From NCBI GenBank assembly GCA_013203365.1, contig JABMQG010000447.1, positions 1 to 14,332 on the forward strand: a DNA stretch of 14,332 nucleotides. Direction: 5' to 3'. Shown here in pieces: positions 1 to 7,563 of this stretch. The stretch comes from Planctomycetota bacterium (GTDB lineage: Bacteria > Planctomycetota > Phycisphaerae > SM23-33 > FEN-1343). Under the pieces are notes generated by a model that searched no databases, was not told the DNA's origin, and was given only the letters and a program-made list of their open reading frames with translations. Every line of letters starts with the position of its first letter. The first letter of the stretch is position 1. Both the position numbers and the translations under genes were made by a program.

Positions 1-108
1 GACTATGACGCCCTCGAAGACGCCGCCGAGTCCGCTTGGCGACAATCAGCCTGTAACCCCGACACCATCAAATCTGTCTGCCGGGCCTACTACACCAATA
101 TGCACTAA
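1..108 (+). CDS. C-terminal end of an IS630-like transposase (partial, cut by the window edge)
   Basis: Frame 1 is open from the first base and ends in TAA at 106-108, giving 35 residues that begin YDALEDAAESAW and end CRAYYTNMH. The pattern Y-[DE]-x-L-x-[DE]-A...A-W-x-x...P-x-x-I-x-S-[VIL]-C matches the extreme C-terminus of IS630/Tc1-like DDE transposases, which lies after the catalytic domain. None of the catalytic D, D, E residues is in view, so whether the element is intact cannot be judged. The following AACTTAGTGCGCAACGTATA could be its right terminal repeat, but the other end is outside the window. Identification is by motif recall from a short tail. An unrelated protein ending is possible but less likely. 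Confidence 0.6.
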   Translation, partial: DYDALEDAAESAWRQSACNPDTIKSVCRAYYTNMH

Positions 109-301
109 CTTAGTGCGCAACGTATAACACGCCTGTGTTGAGACACGCAATACGCTCGTAACCCGTAGCGGCGCAAGTAATCGTCTCAACGATTGTGAAA
201 ATAGTTTTGGGGAAGGTTGCCCGCCCCGGCGGTGTTCGCTACGAATGAGGCATGGGCTGCGTGAGCCGCCGGGCGTGAGGTTTTAAGTTTTAGTTGCGAG
301 G
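109..301. other. Non-coding gap with two inverted-repeat pairs
   Basis: No credible gene is seen between the transposase end and the 3' end of the minus-strand PHP gene. Two perfect 8-bp inverted pairs are visible. GTTGAGAC (137-144) pairs with GTCTCAAC (183-190), and CCCGGCGG (225-232) pairs with CCGCCGGG (266-273). Inside the second loop there is a small TTCG-CTA-CGAA hairpin. Neither is followed by a clear T-tract on either strand, so they are not textbook intrinsic terminators. They could still fold in the 3' end of either converging transcript or mark the end of the insertion element. Confidence 0.4.
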
Positions 302-2806
302 TCAGGCGGATATCCAGATGGGGGAACTCCAAGCCATGTTTTTGTCGCGTTGGTAGAGGCGGAGGGTGTAGAAGTGCTCGCCGGGTGTGAGGGTTAACTT
401 GTGGCCGGCGGTTATGCGGGTGACTTTCCTGCCGGCGGCGGGTTTGAAGACGTGGACGACGTCGCCGTCGCGGAGAAGCTCAATTTTGGCCAGGGGTGCG
501 GCGGCTCGGCAGCGGATGCGGAAGTTGACGGCTGGGGCGGGGTGAGACTTTTTGGTTTTATTGCGCCCGGCGGCGTCGCCTTGCTGGAAGGGCGAGGGAA
601 GCGGGGGGCTGACGCGGAAACTCTCGCCCATGAAGTGATCGTCGGCCCAGAAGGCCAACTCTATCCTGTCGCTGGCGGCGAAGCATCTTCGGGCGCGGAG
701 TGCGGCTAGGATGTCGGCGCGTGTGTTGGCCTTTGCCCAAACGCCGGTGAAGGCGGCGCCGGTGGACAGGTGGTCGCTGCCGGCGACGACGCCTAGTTTA
801 AGACCGGCCTTCCATGCGGCCAGTAGTGTGGACTCGCTTAGGAGGGTGTGGCCTTGCTTTGCCCAGGTGGTTGGCGGGGATGGTGCTTCGGGTGCTTCGA
901 AGCTGCCGCGGTAGGGCTGGTAGAGTTCGGCGGCTGGTGCGAGCACGTCGTCGTGGCCCGTCCAACAGTAGGCGGCGTCGGGGTCGGCGGTGTGATGCGG
1001 GATGACGACGGTGTCGGCTGGGCGGAGTTGGTCGAGCAGGGCGCGGCGGCTCGGTTTGGTTTTGGGGACGGACAAGGCGTTGGCCTGGCTGAGGATTACC
1101 ATGTGGCCGTCGGAATCGGGAAGGCTGACTTCGGCGGCGCAGAAGGCGGTGAAGAAGCCGGGCAGGTTGTGTGCGTTGGCCAGGTGGTGGACGTCGCAGC
1201 GGGCGTCGGGTGTGCGAAGGACCTGGTAATGGTCGGTGAGTGCGAAGAAATCGAGTTCGGCAGCCGCGATGGCGTAGCGGTAGGCGTCTTGCGGGGTACC
1301 TTCGATCCACCATCGGCAGGGGGAGAGGTTGCTGTGGCGGTGCAGGTCGCCCCAGAGCAGTTGGGGCGAGTCGTGCCAGCCGTTGATGGAAACCCTGGCG
1401 GTCGGGGCGGCGTCGGTGAATTCGGCGATGGGCATTGGGGAAAATATCTTGGTCTTCGGCCAGCCGGAATCGCCGGCTGGGGCGATGCGGACAACGTGGG
1501 CGCGATAGTGTGTCGGGCGGCGCTGGGCGTAGGCGGCCAGGAGTGCGCCGTCGGGCGCGGCGGCAAGTGCCGCTGGTGGGCAGTTTATGCCTGAGCCGTC
1601 GGGGAGGATTTTTGGTGGCAGCCAACGGCCGTTTTGGTAGCGGGTTATTGCCTGGACGAATCCGCTTTGGGCGCGGTCGGCGTCGATTGAATCGAGTTGT
1701 TGGTAGGCGAGCCAGAGACCGCCTTGGTTGTCGCGGCCGAGTTGGGGGCGGGTTCGGACAGACAGTGGATAGGCTGCATCGACAGTATGGTTGATGTCGC
1801 CGGCAAGTGGTGCGCAGCCTGCGGGGCCGATGATAACGCCGTGGAGGTCTCGTCGGGCCTGGAGGTAGTTGCCGGCGAGCATTTCGATGCGGGAGCGGCG
1901 TTCGACGCGGTTTCGTCGGCCCCAGGCGGCTTGTGCCTGCTCGTAGACGACGAGGCTGTTTTCGGCGTCGAGCGCTAGGCATGCGGGGTTTGCTAGCAGG
2001 GTATTGGCCTGAGCGACGATGGCCTGGGGTTCGCGTCGCGCCTGGCGGGTGTGGGTATCGAGCTCTCGCATGTATATACCGTAGACACCGTCGATTTTTG
2101 CGTCCCACACGATGCGGACGGCCTCGCCGAAGCGGCAGACGGCGGGGGCAAAGCACCAGCCGTCGCCGTCGCTGATGCGTTGCGGCAGTGCCCACTGGCC
2201 ACCTCTGAACCAGGTTATGAAGACCTGGTGGCGGCCGAGGGAATTGCTGGTGAAGGCGCACCAGATGCGGCCGGTGTCGTCGCGAGCGAGTGCGGGCGAA
2301 AGCGCGCTGCCGAATTGGGGCGAGATGGGAGAGGGGCGGGTCCATTGGCCTGGTGCCATCCGGCGGGCAAACCAGAGCTTGGCGCCGTCGGGGTCGAGTT
2401 GGTTCCACACTGCGGTGAGCCGGCCGGCTTCATCGGGAGCGAGGCAGACGTCGAGTATGGCTGTGGTTGCGGTGACAAGCGTGTCTTCATCGGAGCTGGC
2501 CTTCGGGCCGAGTCTGGCCGGCAGGGCGATGACGCGGAGTTGAGAGCCGGTGGTATCGGCGGTAACGGCGGCCAGGAAGACCTGGTCGGAGCCATCAGAG
2601 CCGAGTGCGAATCGGCGGGCGTTGAGGCCGTATAGTAAGGAGTATTCCTTCATTAATGTACAGCACGCTTTCTTTGGCGTAAGCCCGCGGCCGGCAGAGA
2701 TGGTCGGCGGCTCGGCGGGAGGGCCTATTCTCGCCAGCGTGGCGTTGAAAGCAAGGGTTAGTTGGGAAGACAGCGGGGTTTGCGGGGTGGTGTTTGGCGC
2801 GGACAA
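302..2806 (-). CDS. Propeller-like N-terminal half fused to a PHP/DUF3604-type metal-dependent hydrolase
   Basis: This 834-residue protein has two halves. Residues about 60-470 contain repeated segments of the form L-x-x-A-W-x-x...W-[ST]-x-P-x-x-[IL]-S, as in sialidase/BNR-like beta-propellers. Residues about 485-720 carry the PHP signature: W485-G-D-L-H489-R-H491-S, A-L-T-D525-H526, I-P-H604-H605 and G-S-D678-H679. These are the positions expected to hold a two- or three-metal centre. The last ~100 residues look like a beta-rich domain ending in W-I-S-A. PHP proteins hydrolyse phosphoesters; the DUF3604 branch has no settled substrate, and none can be named here. No signal peptide is visible, so it is probably cytoplasmic. 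The start is uncertain. The frame is open back to 2842, and the only start codon upstream is TTG at 2806, without a Shine-Dalgarno. The first ATG is at 2653 (residue 52). The longer form is kept because the helix around residues 45-60 runs through the ATG. Confidence 0.85.
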   Translation of the reverse strand: MSAPNTTPQTPLSSQLTLAFNATLARIGPPAEPPTISAGRGLTPKKACCTLMKEYSLLYGLNARRFALGSDGSDQVFLAAVTADTTGSQLRVIALPARLGPKASSDEDTLVTATTAILDVCLAPDEAGRLTAVWNQLDPDGAKLWFARRMAPGQWTRPSPISPQFGSALSPALARDDTGRIWCAFTSNSLGRHQVFITWFRGGQWALPQRISDGDGWCFAPAVCRFGEAVRIVWDAKIDGVYGIYMRELDTHTRQARREPQAIVAQANTLLANPACLALDAENSLVVYEQAQAAWGRRNRVERRSRIEMLAGNYLQARRDLHGVIIGPAGCAPLAGDINHTVDAAYPLSVRTRPQLGRDNQGGLWLAYQQLDSIDADRAQSGFVQAITRYQNGRWLPPKILPDGSGINCPPAALAAAPDGALLAAYAQRRPTHYRAHVVRIAPAGDSGWPKTKIFSPMPIAEFTDAAPTARVSINGWHDSPQLLWGDLHRHSNLSPCRWWIEGTPQDAYRYAIAAAELDFFALTDHYQVLRTPDARCDVHHLANAHNLPGFFTAFCAAEVSLPDSDGHMVILSQANALSVPKTKPSRRALLDQLRPADTVVIPHHTADPDAAYCWTGHDDVLAPAAELYQPYRGSFEAPEAPSPPTTWAKQGHTLLSESTLLAAWKAGLKLGVVAGSDHLSTGAAFTGVWAKANTRADILAALRARRCFAASDRIELAFWADDHFMGESFRVSPPLPSPFQQGDAAGRNKTKKSHPAPAVNFRIRCRAAAPLAKIELLRDGDVVHVFKPAAGRKVTRITAGHKLTLTPGEHFYTLRLYQRDKNMAWSSPIWISA

Positions 2807-2914
2807 GTGTGGGCCGGCAAAGGCGTTCGGGTTAGTTGCCGGTTATAGTTAGGGATTCAGGAGGAGATTGCATGAGTTGAGTTGGCAAGAGATTAATTTT
2901 TTTTTGATTGGTAC

Positions 2915-2943
2915 TTGACGAGTTGATCCGTCTCTGATATCCT
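2915..2943 (+). promoter_or_regulatory. Predicted sigma-70 promoter with upstream AT-rich element
   Basis: TTGACG at 2915-2920 (5 of 6 match to the -35 consensus) is separated by exactly 17 bp from TATCCT at 2938-2943 (4 of 6 to TATAAT). A run of A/T with nine consecutive T (TTAATTTTTTTTT, about 2893-2906) sits just upstream of the -35, where an UP element would lie. Transcription would begin near 2950 and read toward the HicB-like gene. This is the best promoter match I see in the window. Confidence 0.6.
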
Positions 2944-2949
2944 ATGGTT

Positions 2950-3214
2950 CGCGAGGGGTTGTGGACCCAGCCCATAGCTTAGGGTTGCCGGCTGTAACCC
3001 GCGGGTTGGGCACATCTGTTAATTTTGGAGTGCAATGGATTGCCTGTGTAGCCTGTCGGCCAGAGCGGCTGATCAGGGCGCTTGCCTGTCATGTCGATAA
3101 TGAGTGCCATTGGTGTAGGCGTTTTGCGTTGACGCGGATGGTTTTTGTTTTTCTCCCTGTGCGTTAGCCGTTGGAATCGTTGGCTGGTACGGCTGAGGCG
3201 GAAAGGGGTTGTAG
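2950..3214 (+). ncRNA. Candidate structured leader or small RNA upstream of the HicB-like gene
   Basis: From the predicted start site to the ATG at 3215 there are about 265 nt with no good reading frame. CCCAGCCC (2966-2973) can pair with GGGTTGGG (3003-3010) as an 8-bp stem including one G-U, enclosing a second weak stem-loop. GCAATGGATTGC (3031-3042) is self-complementary. Just before the ribosome binding site, AGCCG (3166-3170) can pair either with TGGCT (3181-3185) or with CGGCT (3190-3194), two mutually exclusive hairpins. A T-rich stretch at 3141-3152 could end a short RNA. No known RNA family is recognised. It may be an ordinary long 5' UTR. Confidence 0.3.
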
Positions 3215-3415
3215 ATGAAGCTTTGCATAAGGATCAGCAAGAGCGAGCACGGCGGGTTTGTTGCATGTTGCCCATCGTTGCCCGGGTGTGTGACTCGCGG
3301 TAAGACCAAGGAACAGGCGCGCGAAAACATTGGCGAGGCCATAAAGGGCTATCTTGCCAGTGTGGGTGATTTTGTTCCTGAGAACATAGCCAACGAGGTG
3401 ATCTTGGAAGTATAG
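3215..3415 (+). CDS. HicB-like (UPF0150) small protein without a partner HicA
   Basis: The 66-residue product starts MKLCIRISKSEHGGFVA and continues with C-P-S-L-P-G-C-V-T-R-G-K-T-x-E-Q-A-R-E-N-I-x-E-A-I-K-G-Y. This is the hallmark of HicB antitoxins: the P-x-L-P-G-C turn followed by the E-A-x-x-N-x-x-E-A-I helix in a partial RNase H fold. The length matches short HicB proteins that have only this fold and no C-terminal DNA-binding domain. The start is supported by AAAGGGG at 3202-3208, six bases before the ATG. In HicAB modules, HicB neutralises the mRNA interferase HicA. No HicA-like frame lies on either side, so this is an orphan and its role as an antitoxin is not shown. It has its own promoter and terminator, so it looks like a single-gene transcription unit. 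Confidence 0.85.
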   Translation: MKLCIRISKSEHGGFVACCPSLPGCVTRGKTKEQARENIGEAIKGYLASVGDFVPENIANEVILEV

Positions 3416-3438
3416 TTCCTCGCGCACAATGGTTTTCT

Positions 3439-3472
3439 AAGGAGGCAACGGGAAGGTTGTCTCCTTTTTTTT
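3439..3472 (+). terminator. Intrinsic terminator after the HicB-like gene
   Basis: AAGGAGGCAAC (3439-3449) pairs with GTTGTCTCCTT (3456-3466) as an 11-bp stem with one G-U, around a six-base loop (GGGAAG). Eight consecutive T follow at 3465-3472. It lies 24 bases after the TAG stop of the HicB-like gene and fits a rho-independent terminator on the plus strand. Confidence 0.88.
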
Positions 3473-3581
3473 GTTGGTGTGCCGGGCATGGCACGGTGAC
3501 TTGTAATATAAATTTACATAAGACCGCTTAGTTTCGCGCCAGGGAAAAAACTCGCGCACTATGCCCCTGGGATAGATTGTT

Positions 3582-6500
3582 TCACAGCAATAGCTCATGG
3601 ATGGGCTGGACTACGACATCGCCCAGATCGCCCCCGGTCTTCACAACGCCCTTGAAGAACTCCACGGTGGCCGAGCCAATGTCCCTCAGGGGCTCTTTGC
3701 TGACCTGGATGGTCTGGCGGCTTTCCCAAGTGCCGGTCACGTGCAACTGCGAGAGGCGGCGAGTGAACGGCACCAGCAGTTTCAGGAAGGGAACATTCAC
3801 CAACTCATCAATGTCGTCTAGAATTGCGGCCACGACGTGCACGTCCAGTTCGCGCGTTGCGAGGTTCACGCTGCCGCCTGGAATGGGCCTGACGGCTGCC
3901 AGGGGCGTGGCTAGTCTTCCCCCCACGATCGTTAGGTTTTGTCCGGCATTGTCGAACTCCAGGTCCAGGTCGGTGTCTGCTGCCGCCTCCGGCCGAGCGC
4001 GTACCGCCGCTACCAAAGCTTCCACCAGGGGCACGCCGCCCATCCGGCTCTGGCGAACGTGGAGCACCCCGCTGCCGTTAATTCCCTCTAGGGTAAGCTC
4101 CTGTCCCGAAAACCTGTAAGCGAAATCCATCTTACCTGCTACGTCGGCCTCCTCGTGGCCCATCACCTGCGCCACGGTGGACAACTCCAGGTCGGCCAGC
4201 AGCAGCCTGCCTCGTAAGGACATCGGTTTATCGGTGGGCAAGTCCAGACGCAGCAGGCCCTGTCCGCTGCCACCCAAGAAAGAGCCGCGAATCCCGCCCA
4301 CATCCACGCTACGGCCGAAGGCAAGGACCGAGCATCGGAAGTCCTTTACAGCGGTCCCGTGCGAGTTGTGCACGTTCCAGCCGAAAAGACGGCCATTGCC
4401 CTTGATTTGGAGTGGATTGGCTTTGCCCAGCCCACTCAGGTGACCGTCGAACTCGTAGTCTCCGGCGAGATCCCATCCGGCGTGCAGGTTGAGACTCGCC
4501 GCGGCCGTGCCTTTGCCGCAGATGCGCAGCGTCTCAATCTGGTCGCTTTCCACCGTGAACAGGCCACTGACGGACGTGCTTCGAACCCCGGTGGGATTCG
4601 GGAAACCTGGCAGATGCGCAAGGTCCATGTCGCGGACCTGGACCTCACCAACATACTTCAACAGCCGTTCCGGCATCATCAGCCGCAGATCAGCGGAGAA
4701 CTGTCCACCCGCTGCCCTGCCGGCCAAGCGGACCGAGGCCGGAATACCCGGCGCGATCTGCAAGCTGCCGGTAACGTCGGTGACGATCTCGCCCTTGTCG
4801 TTGCGAGCAAGCCCGTCCTTCACGCCCACCTTCATCGTCAGGGATTCCAACGGCATTCGCAAGTTCTTTAGCGACAAGTCTACCGACACGTCAGCTGTTG
4901 CCTGGAACGGTTGCCCAGGCCACTGGACAAACGTCTGCCCCTGGGCCTTCGCCGTGAGCAACCCTGCCTCCCGGCCTGCAAGAGTGCCCTCCAGGCTCAC
5001 TCGAGTGAGTGGTCGAGGCCCGTCCCCGTCGCCCCACGGCATCAAGCTCGCCAGGTCCAGGTCCCGGCAGGAGAATTGCCACTGGTGCGTCAGGACCCCT
5101 TGCTGGTCACGACTAAGCCGCCCTTGGACATGCACGTCCCCGCCGCGAGTCCCGATGACGGCGTTCTCGACAACCAGATCGCCATCGCGCGTAGCAATCG
5201 TCGCATGCCTGAGGCTCGCAAGGCTGTGGTCTTCTTCACTCCAGGCCCAGTTCGTCAGGCTGCCGCCAATCCGCATTTCCTTGCCTCTACCCAGGCCGGA
5301 GAAGTCCAGGTCGTATGTGCCCGTCAACCGTTGCCGTGAGCCCCCGATCATCGCCGAGACCCCGCCGCTGGCGCGCAGGCGACCGGTTCGGCCGGCAGCG
5401 CCTGAAAGGTCGGTCTTCAGGTTAACCTGACCTGCGGGCAGACCAGCGGACAGCCCTATCGCCTTGCACAAGACGTCGGTTTGAACATCTTTCAGGACCA
5501 TGGCGAGGGCGAACTCGATTGGATTCCCCGGCCAGTGCTCAGGAAAGACGACATGCCCCGAGGCGGCCATTGTCCCATCCATCGTACTGGCCGAGACGCT
5601 CTTGATCGTTATTTTCCGCCCCTTGAGTTGCAGTGACGCCTCAAGGTTGGTGGTCAGACACCCGTTGGTTGATGCCTCCCAGCCTTGGAGGGTGACCTGC
5701 CCTTGCGGCTCCAACACGCCGGCCTGATCCGGAACCCACCGGACGTCAAAAGAGAACGGGCCGTGGACCATCTGCACCGGCCCTGACTGCACATCCGCGC
5801 GGACATCGCCCCGACCCCGCACCCGGAGCGGTTGCCGGGATCCTCCCTTAACGGCGAACTCACCGTTGATCTTCCCTTTCCGGACGCCACAAAAAAGCTC
5901 CAGCGCATCCGCAAAGACGGCCGGATCGAGGTTTTCAACTGCGGCGTTCCCCTCGTACGCAATGATTCCTTCACCCCAATCCAATACGCCCTCGCCCTCA
6001 GCCCGCCCGCCAAGCGACCGACACGATACGCCGGTGAGCCGCAAACGCCCGTTCTGCAGGTTCAAGTCGGTGGCTAGGCCCTCGACCATGATGCCCTTGG
6101 GCAGCGTCAGCGAGCCGTCGCTGATGCGCCCGTCGGCCGCAATCTGGTAGGATTGGGGCTTCTGCACGGTGCCGTGGACATCCAGCCTGCCGGCGATATG
6201 CCCCTGCGCATACTCCACTGGCAGTGAGGGTACGAGCACCTGGCGGACGAATCTGAACTGCGGCGGCGTAATTGCCCGATCCACGCGAGTTTCGGCTTGG
6301 AATCGGCCGCTGCCGGGCTCCAGCCAGCCCCGGAGGACGAGGCGGTTCTGGTACGGCGGCAGGGTCTCGACGAGCAGTGCATAACGGCCATCTCGATAGT
6401 CCACCGCAACCCGCATCGCCTCCAGGTTCACCCCTTCATGTCCACGGCTGCCGCTGATGACCAGCGAGTGCACGCGGATACGGTGCGGGATGGCATCGGG

Positions 6501-6896
6501 GGAAACGGGCTCGGCGAAGTCTGTCGGCCTATGCACCGTAGGCGACTCGTAGACATGCACATGCAGTTGATCGATCTCCAGATCCTCAACGGCGGGATTA
6601 AGTCCCGGCCAATGGCGCAGGCGCACCCGCAGTGTTTCGGCTGCCAGCCATTGTTGCCCATCGGCGTCCTCGACGCGCACTTCGATCAGGTCAATCGGGC
6701 CGAAGTAGCTGAAGCGAATCTCCCGGATCGTGACCGAACCGCCCCAGACCCCAGCAAGTGCTTCGCTCACCTGCTCCCGGATGTACGAGGGAATAATCCA
6801 CTCGCCGGCGACCCACGCCATCAGGAGGCACAGGGCGGAGATGAGGATCAGCGCCCATGCCACCCGCCTGGTCCAGTTTCGCATTCGATTGCCCAT
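3582..6896 (-). CDS. Large AsmA-like envelope protein with one N-terminal membrane anchor
   Basis: The 1104-residue protein opens with a basic stretch (MGNRMRNWTRR) and one hydrophobic segment at about residues 12-32, then a long periplasmic part. That part is made of repeated beta-strand segments of the type L-x-L-x-G-x-[LV]-x-[LA]-x-x-G, with many statements of the form 'G-x-L-x-V/A-x-G'. The C-terminal 200 residues (V-P-L-V-E-A-L...L-D-L-E-F-x-x-A...T-R-E-L-D-V-H-V) resemble the C-terminal AsmA region that includes a final amphipathic part. AsmA, YhdP, TamB and YdbH relatives are long hydrophobic-groove proteins linked to phospholipid transport or outer-membrane assembly. That role here is inferred from the family only. 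The ATG follows the stop of the upstream lipoprotein gene by 4 nt, so the two are probably co-transcribed and translationally coupled; no strong Shine-Dalgarno is present. A second in-frame ATG (M5) is an alternative start. Confidence 0.82.
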   Translation of the reverse strand: MGNRMRNWTRRVAWALILISALCLLMAWVAGEWIIPSYIREQVSEALAGVWGGSVTIREIRFSYFGPIDLIEVRVEDADGQQWLAAETLRVRLRHWPGLNPAVEDLEIDQLHVHVYESPTVHRPTDFAEPVSPDAIPHRIRVHSLVISGSRGHEGVNLEAMRVAVDYRDGRYALLVETLPPYQNRLVLRGWLEPGSGRFQAETRVDRAITPPQFRFVRQVLVPSLPVEYAQGHIAGRLDVHGTVQKPQSYQIAADGRISDGSLTLPKGIMVEGLATDLNLQNGRLRLTGVSCRSLGGRAEGEGVLDWGEGIIAYEGNAAVENLDPAVFADALELFCGVRKGKINGEFAVKGGSRQPLRVRGRGDVRADVQSGPVQMVHGPFSFDVRWVPDQAGVLEPQGQVTLQGWEASTNGCLTTNLEASLQLKGRKITIKSVSASTMDGTMAASGHVVFPEHWPGNPIEFALAMVLKDVQTDVLCKAIGLSAGLPAGQVNLKTDLSGAAGRTGRLRASGGVSAMIGGSRQRLTGTYDLDFSGLGRGKEMRIGGSLTNWAWSEEDHSLASLRHATIATRDGDLVVENAVIGTRGGDVHVQGRLSRDQQGVLTHQWQFSCRDLDLASLMPWGDGDGPRPLTRVSLEGTLAGREAGLLTAKAQGQTFVQWPGQPFQATADVSVDLSLKNLRMPLESLTMKVGVKDGLARNDKGEIVTDVTGSLQIAPGIPASVRLAGRAAGGQFSADLRLMMPERLLKYVGEVQVRDMDLAHLPGFPNPTGVRSTSVSGLFTVESDQIETLRICGKGTAAASLNLHAGWDLAGDYEFDGHLSGLGKANPLQIKGNGRLFGWNVHNSHGTAVKDFRCSVLAFGRSVDVGGIRGSFLGGSGQGLLRLDLPTDKPMSLRGRLLLADLELSTVAQVMGHEEADVAGKMDFAYRFSGQELTLEGINGSGVLHVRQSRMGGVPLVEALVAAVRARPEAAADTDLDLEFDNAGQNLTIVGGRLATPLAAVRPIPGGSVNLATRELDVHVVAAILDDIDELVNVPFLKLLVPFTRRLSQLHVTGTWESRQTIQVSKEPLRDIGSATVEFFKGVVKTGGDLGDVVVQPIHELLL

Positions 6897-6900
6897 GGGG

Positions 6901-7563
6901 TCATTCCGGCTTGGGGGCCTTCTCTCCCGGCGTGGCCGGTTGCTGGCTGACAGCAGCGGTATTCTCGGGGGACCTGGGTGGGGCGATGTTGTCGCGCATG
7001 CCGGGTCCGGCCCCCATGATCCAGCGACTCACGTGGTCAGAGAACCCGTATGTCGGACCCGAGGAGCAGAAAAACGTCCCGTCGTCCTGGCGATACGCGA
7101 CAAAGCCGACGCTGCACGCGCCGGTCTGCGTGATCGACTTGTAGGCGGGAACTTCCGGCGTTCCCACCAATCCGCCCACCGTGGGGACTTGGCTGGCAGG
7201 GATGCCAAAGATGTAATCATTGCGGTCTGTTCCCACCGCTCCGACCCGCAGCTCCAAGACGTAATGAGCATCCTCTCGCTTGGCCACGAGATTGACGCCC
7301 GACCGCCGCGCGAATGCGCGAACCTCCGCGACGACGAAAGTCTTGTCCACGCGATCTATCAGTGAGTCATCGACAAAGACCTTTCGTTCCTCCAGGAACT
7401 CAAAGTCCAGTTGCGCCACTGCCTGCTGTACCGCGGCAGCCACCAGCAACTGCTCGGTCGCCGTCCGCGACGTGTCCGAAGTCCGTAGCGTTCCGCAGCC
7501 GACCGCGCACGTGAGCCCGACATACGCAATAGTCACGAACATCCTGATCGATCGTGTATTCAT
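6901..7563 (-). CDS. Small lipoprotein of a planctomycete type (possibly DUF6655)
   Basis: The 220-residue product has a short basic N-terminus, a hydrophobic segment and a lipobox A20-V-G-C23. It should therefore be exported and lipidated at Cys23. The region after it (G-T-L-R-T-S-D-T-S-R-T-A-T-E-Q-L-L) and a central domain with V-F-V-D-D and Y-V-L-E-L-R-V-G-A-x-G-T-D resemble lipoproteins I associate with DUF6655, but that assignment is from memory. The C-terminal 40 residues are proline-rich and probably unstructured. The start is well supported: GGAG on the coding strand (complement of 7571-7574) lies seven bases upstream of the ATG. The stop is 4 nt before the AsmA-like gene, which suggests a shared role at the cell envelope. 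Biochemical function is unknown. Confidence 0.8.
   Translation of the reverse strand: MNTRSIRMFVTIAYVGLTCAVGCGTLRTSDTSRTATEQLLVAAAVQQAVAQLDFEFLEERKVFVDDSLIDRVDKTFVVAEVRAFARRSGVNLVAKREDAHYVLELRVGAVGTDRNDYIFGIPASQVPTVGGLVGTPEVPAYKSITQTGACSVGFVAYRQDDGTFFCSSGPTYGFSDHVSRWIMGAGPGMRDNIAPPRSPENTAAVSQQPATPGEKAPKPE

Larger units (their letters stand above)
2807..3214. other. Gene-free region holding a promoter and a long untranslated leader
   Basis: This stretch of about 400 bases between the divergent PHP gene and the HicB-like gene has no credible reading frame. The small open frames here are low in complexity and lack ribosome binding sites. It contains an AT-rich tract at 2893-2907, the plus-strand promoter at 2915-2943, and foldable sequence from about 2950 to 3214. 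For the minus-strand PHP gene I see no convincing -35/-10 pair. TTGCCA on that strand (complement of 2883-2888) has no good -10 partner. Confidence 0.5.

Noticed and set aside
848..1594. 248-residue plus-strand frame antisense to the PHP gene
   Set aside because: Glycine- and valine-rich shadow translation, no ribosome binding site, no recognisable motif.
798..2408. 536-residue open frame inside the PHP gene on the same strand in another frame
   Set aside because: The translation is dominated by R, P and H with no domain pattern, as expected for an off-frame reading of GC-rich coding sequence.
2961..3167. 68-codon frame in the leader upstream of the HicB-like gene
   Set aside because: GTG start without a Shine-Dalgarno and a composition unlike a protein; the region is better read as untranslated RNA.
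3539..3570. CCAGGG/CCCTGG inverted pair downstream of the AsmA-like gene as its terminator
   Set aside because: Only a 6-bp stem with a loop of about 20 bases and no T-tract after it in the minus-strand direction; too weak to call.
6297..6950. 217-residue plus-strand frame antisense to the AsmA-like gene
   Set aside because: Lies wholly opposite a well-supported coding sequence and shows no protein family pattern.
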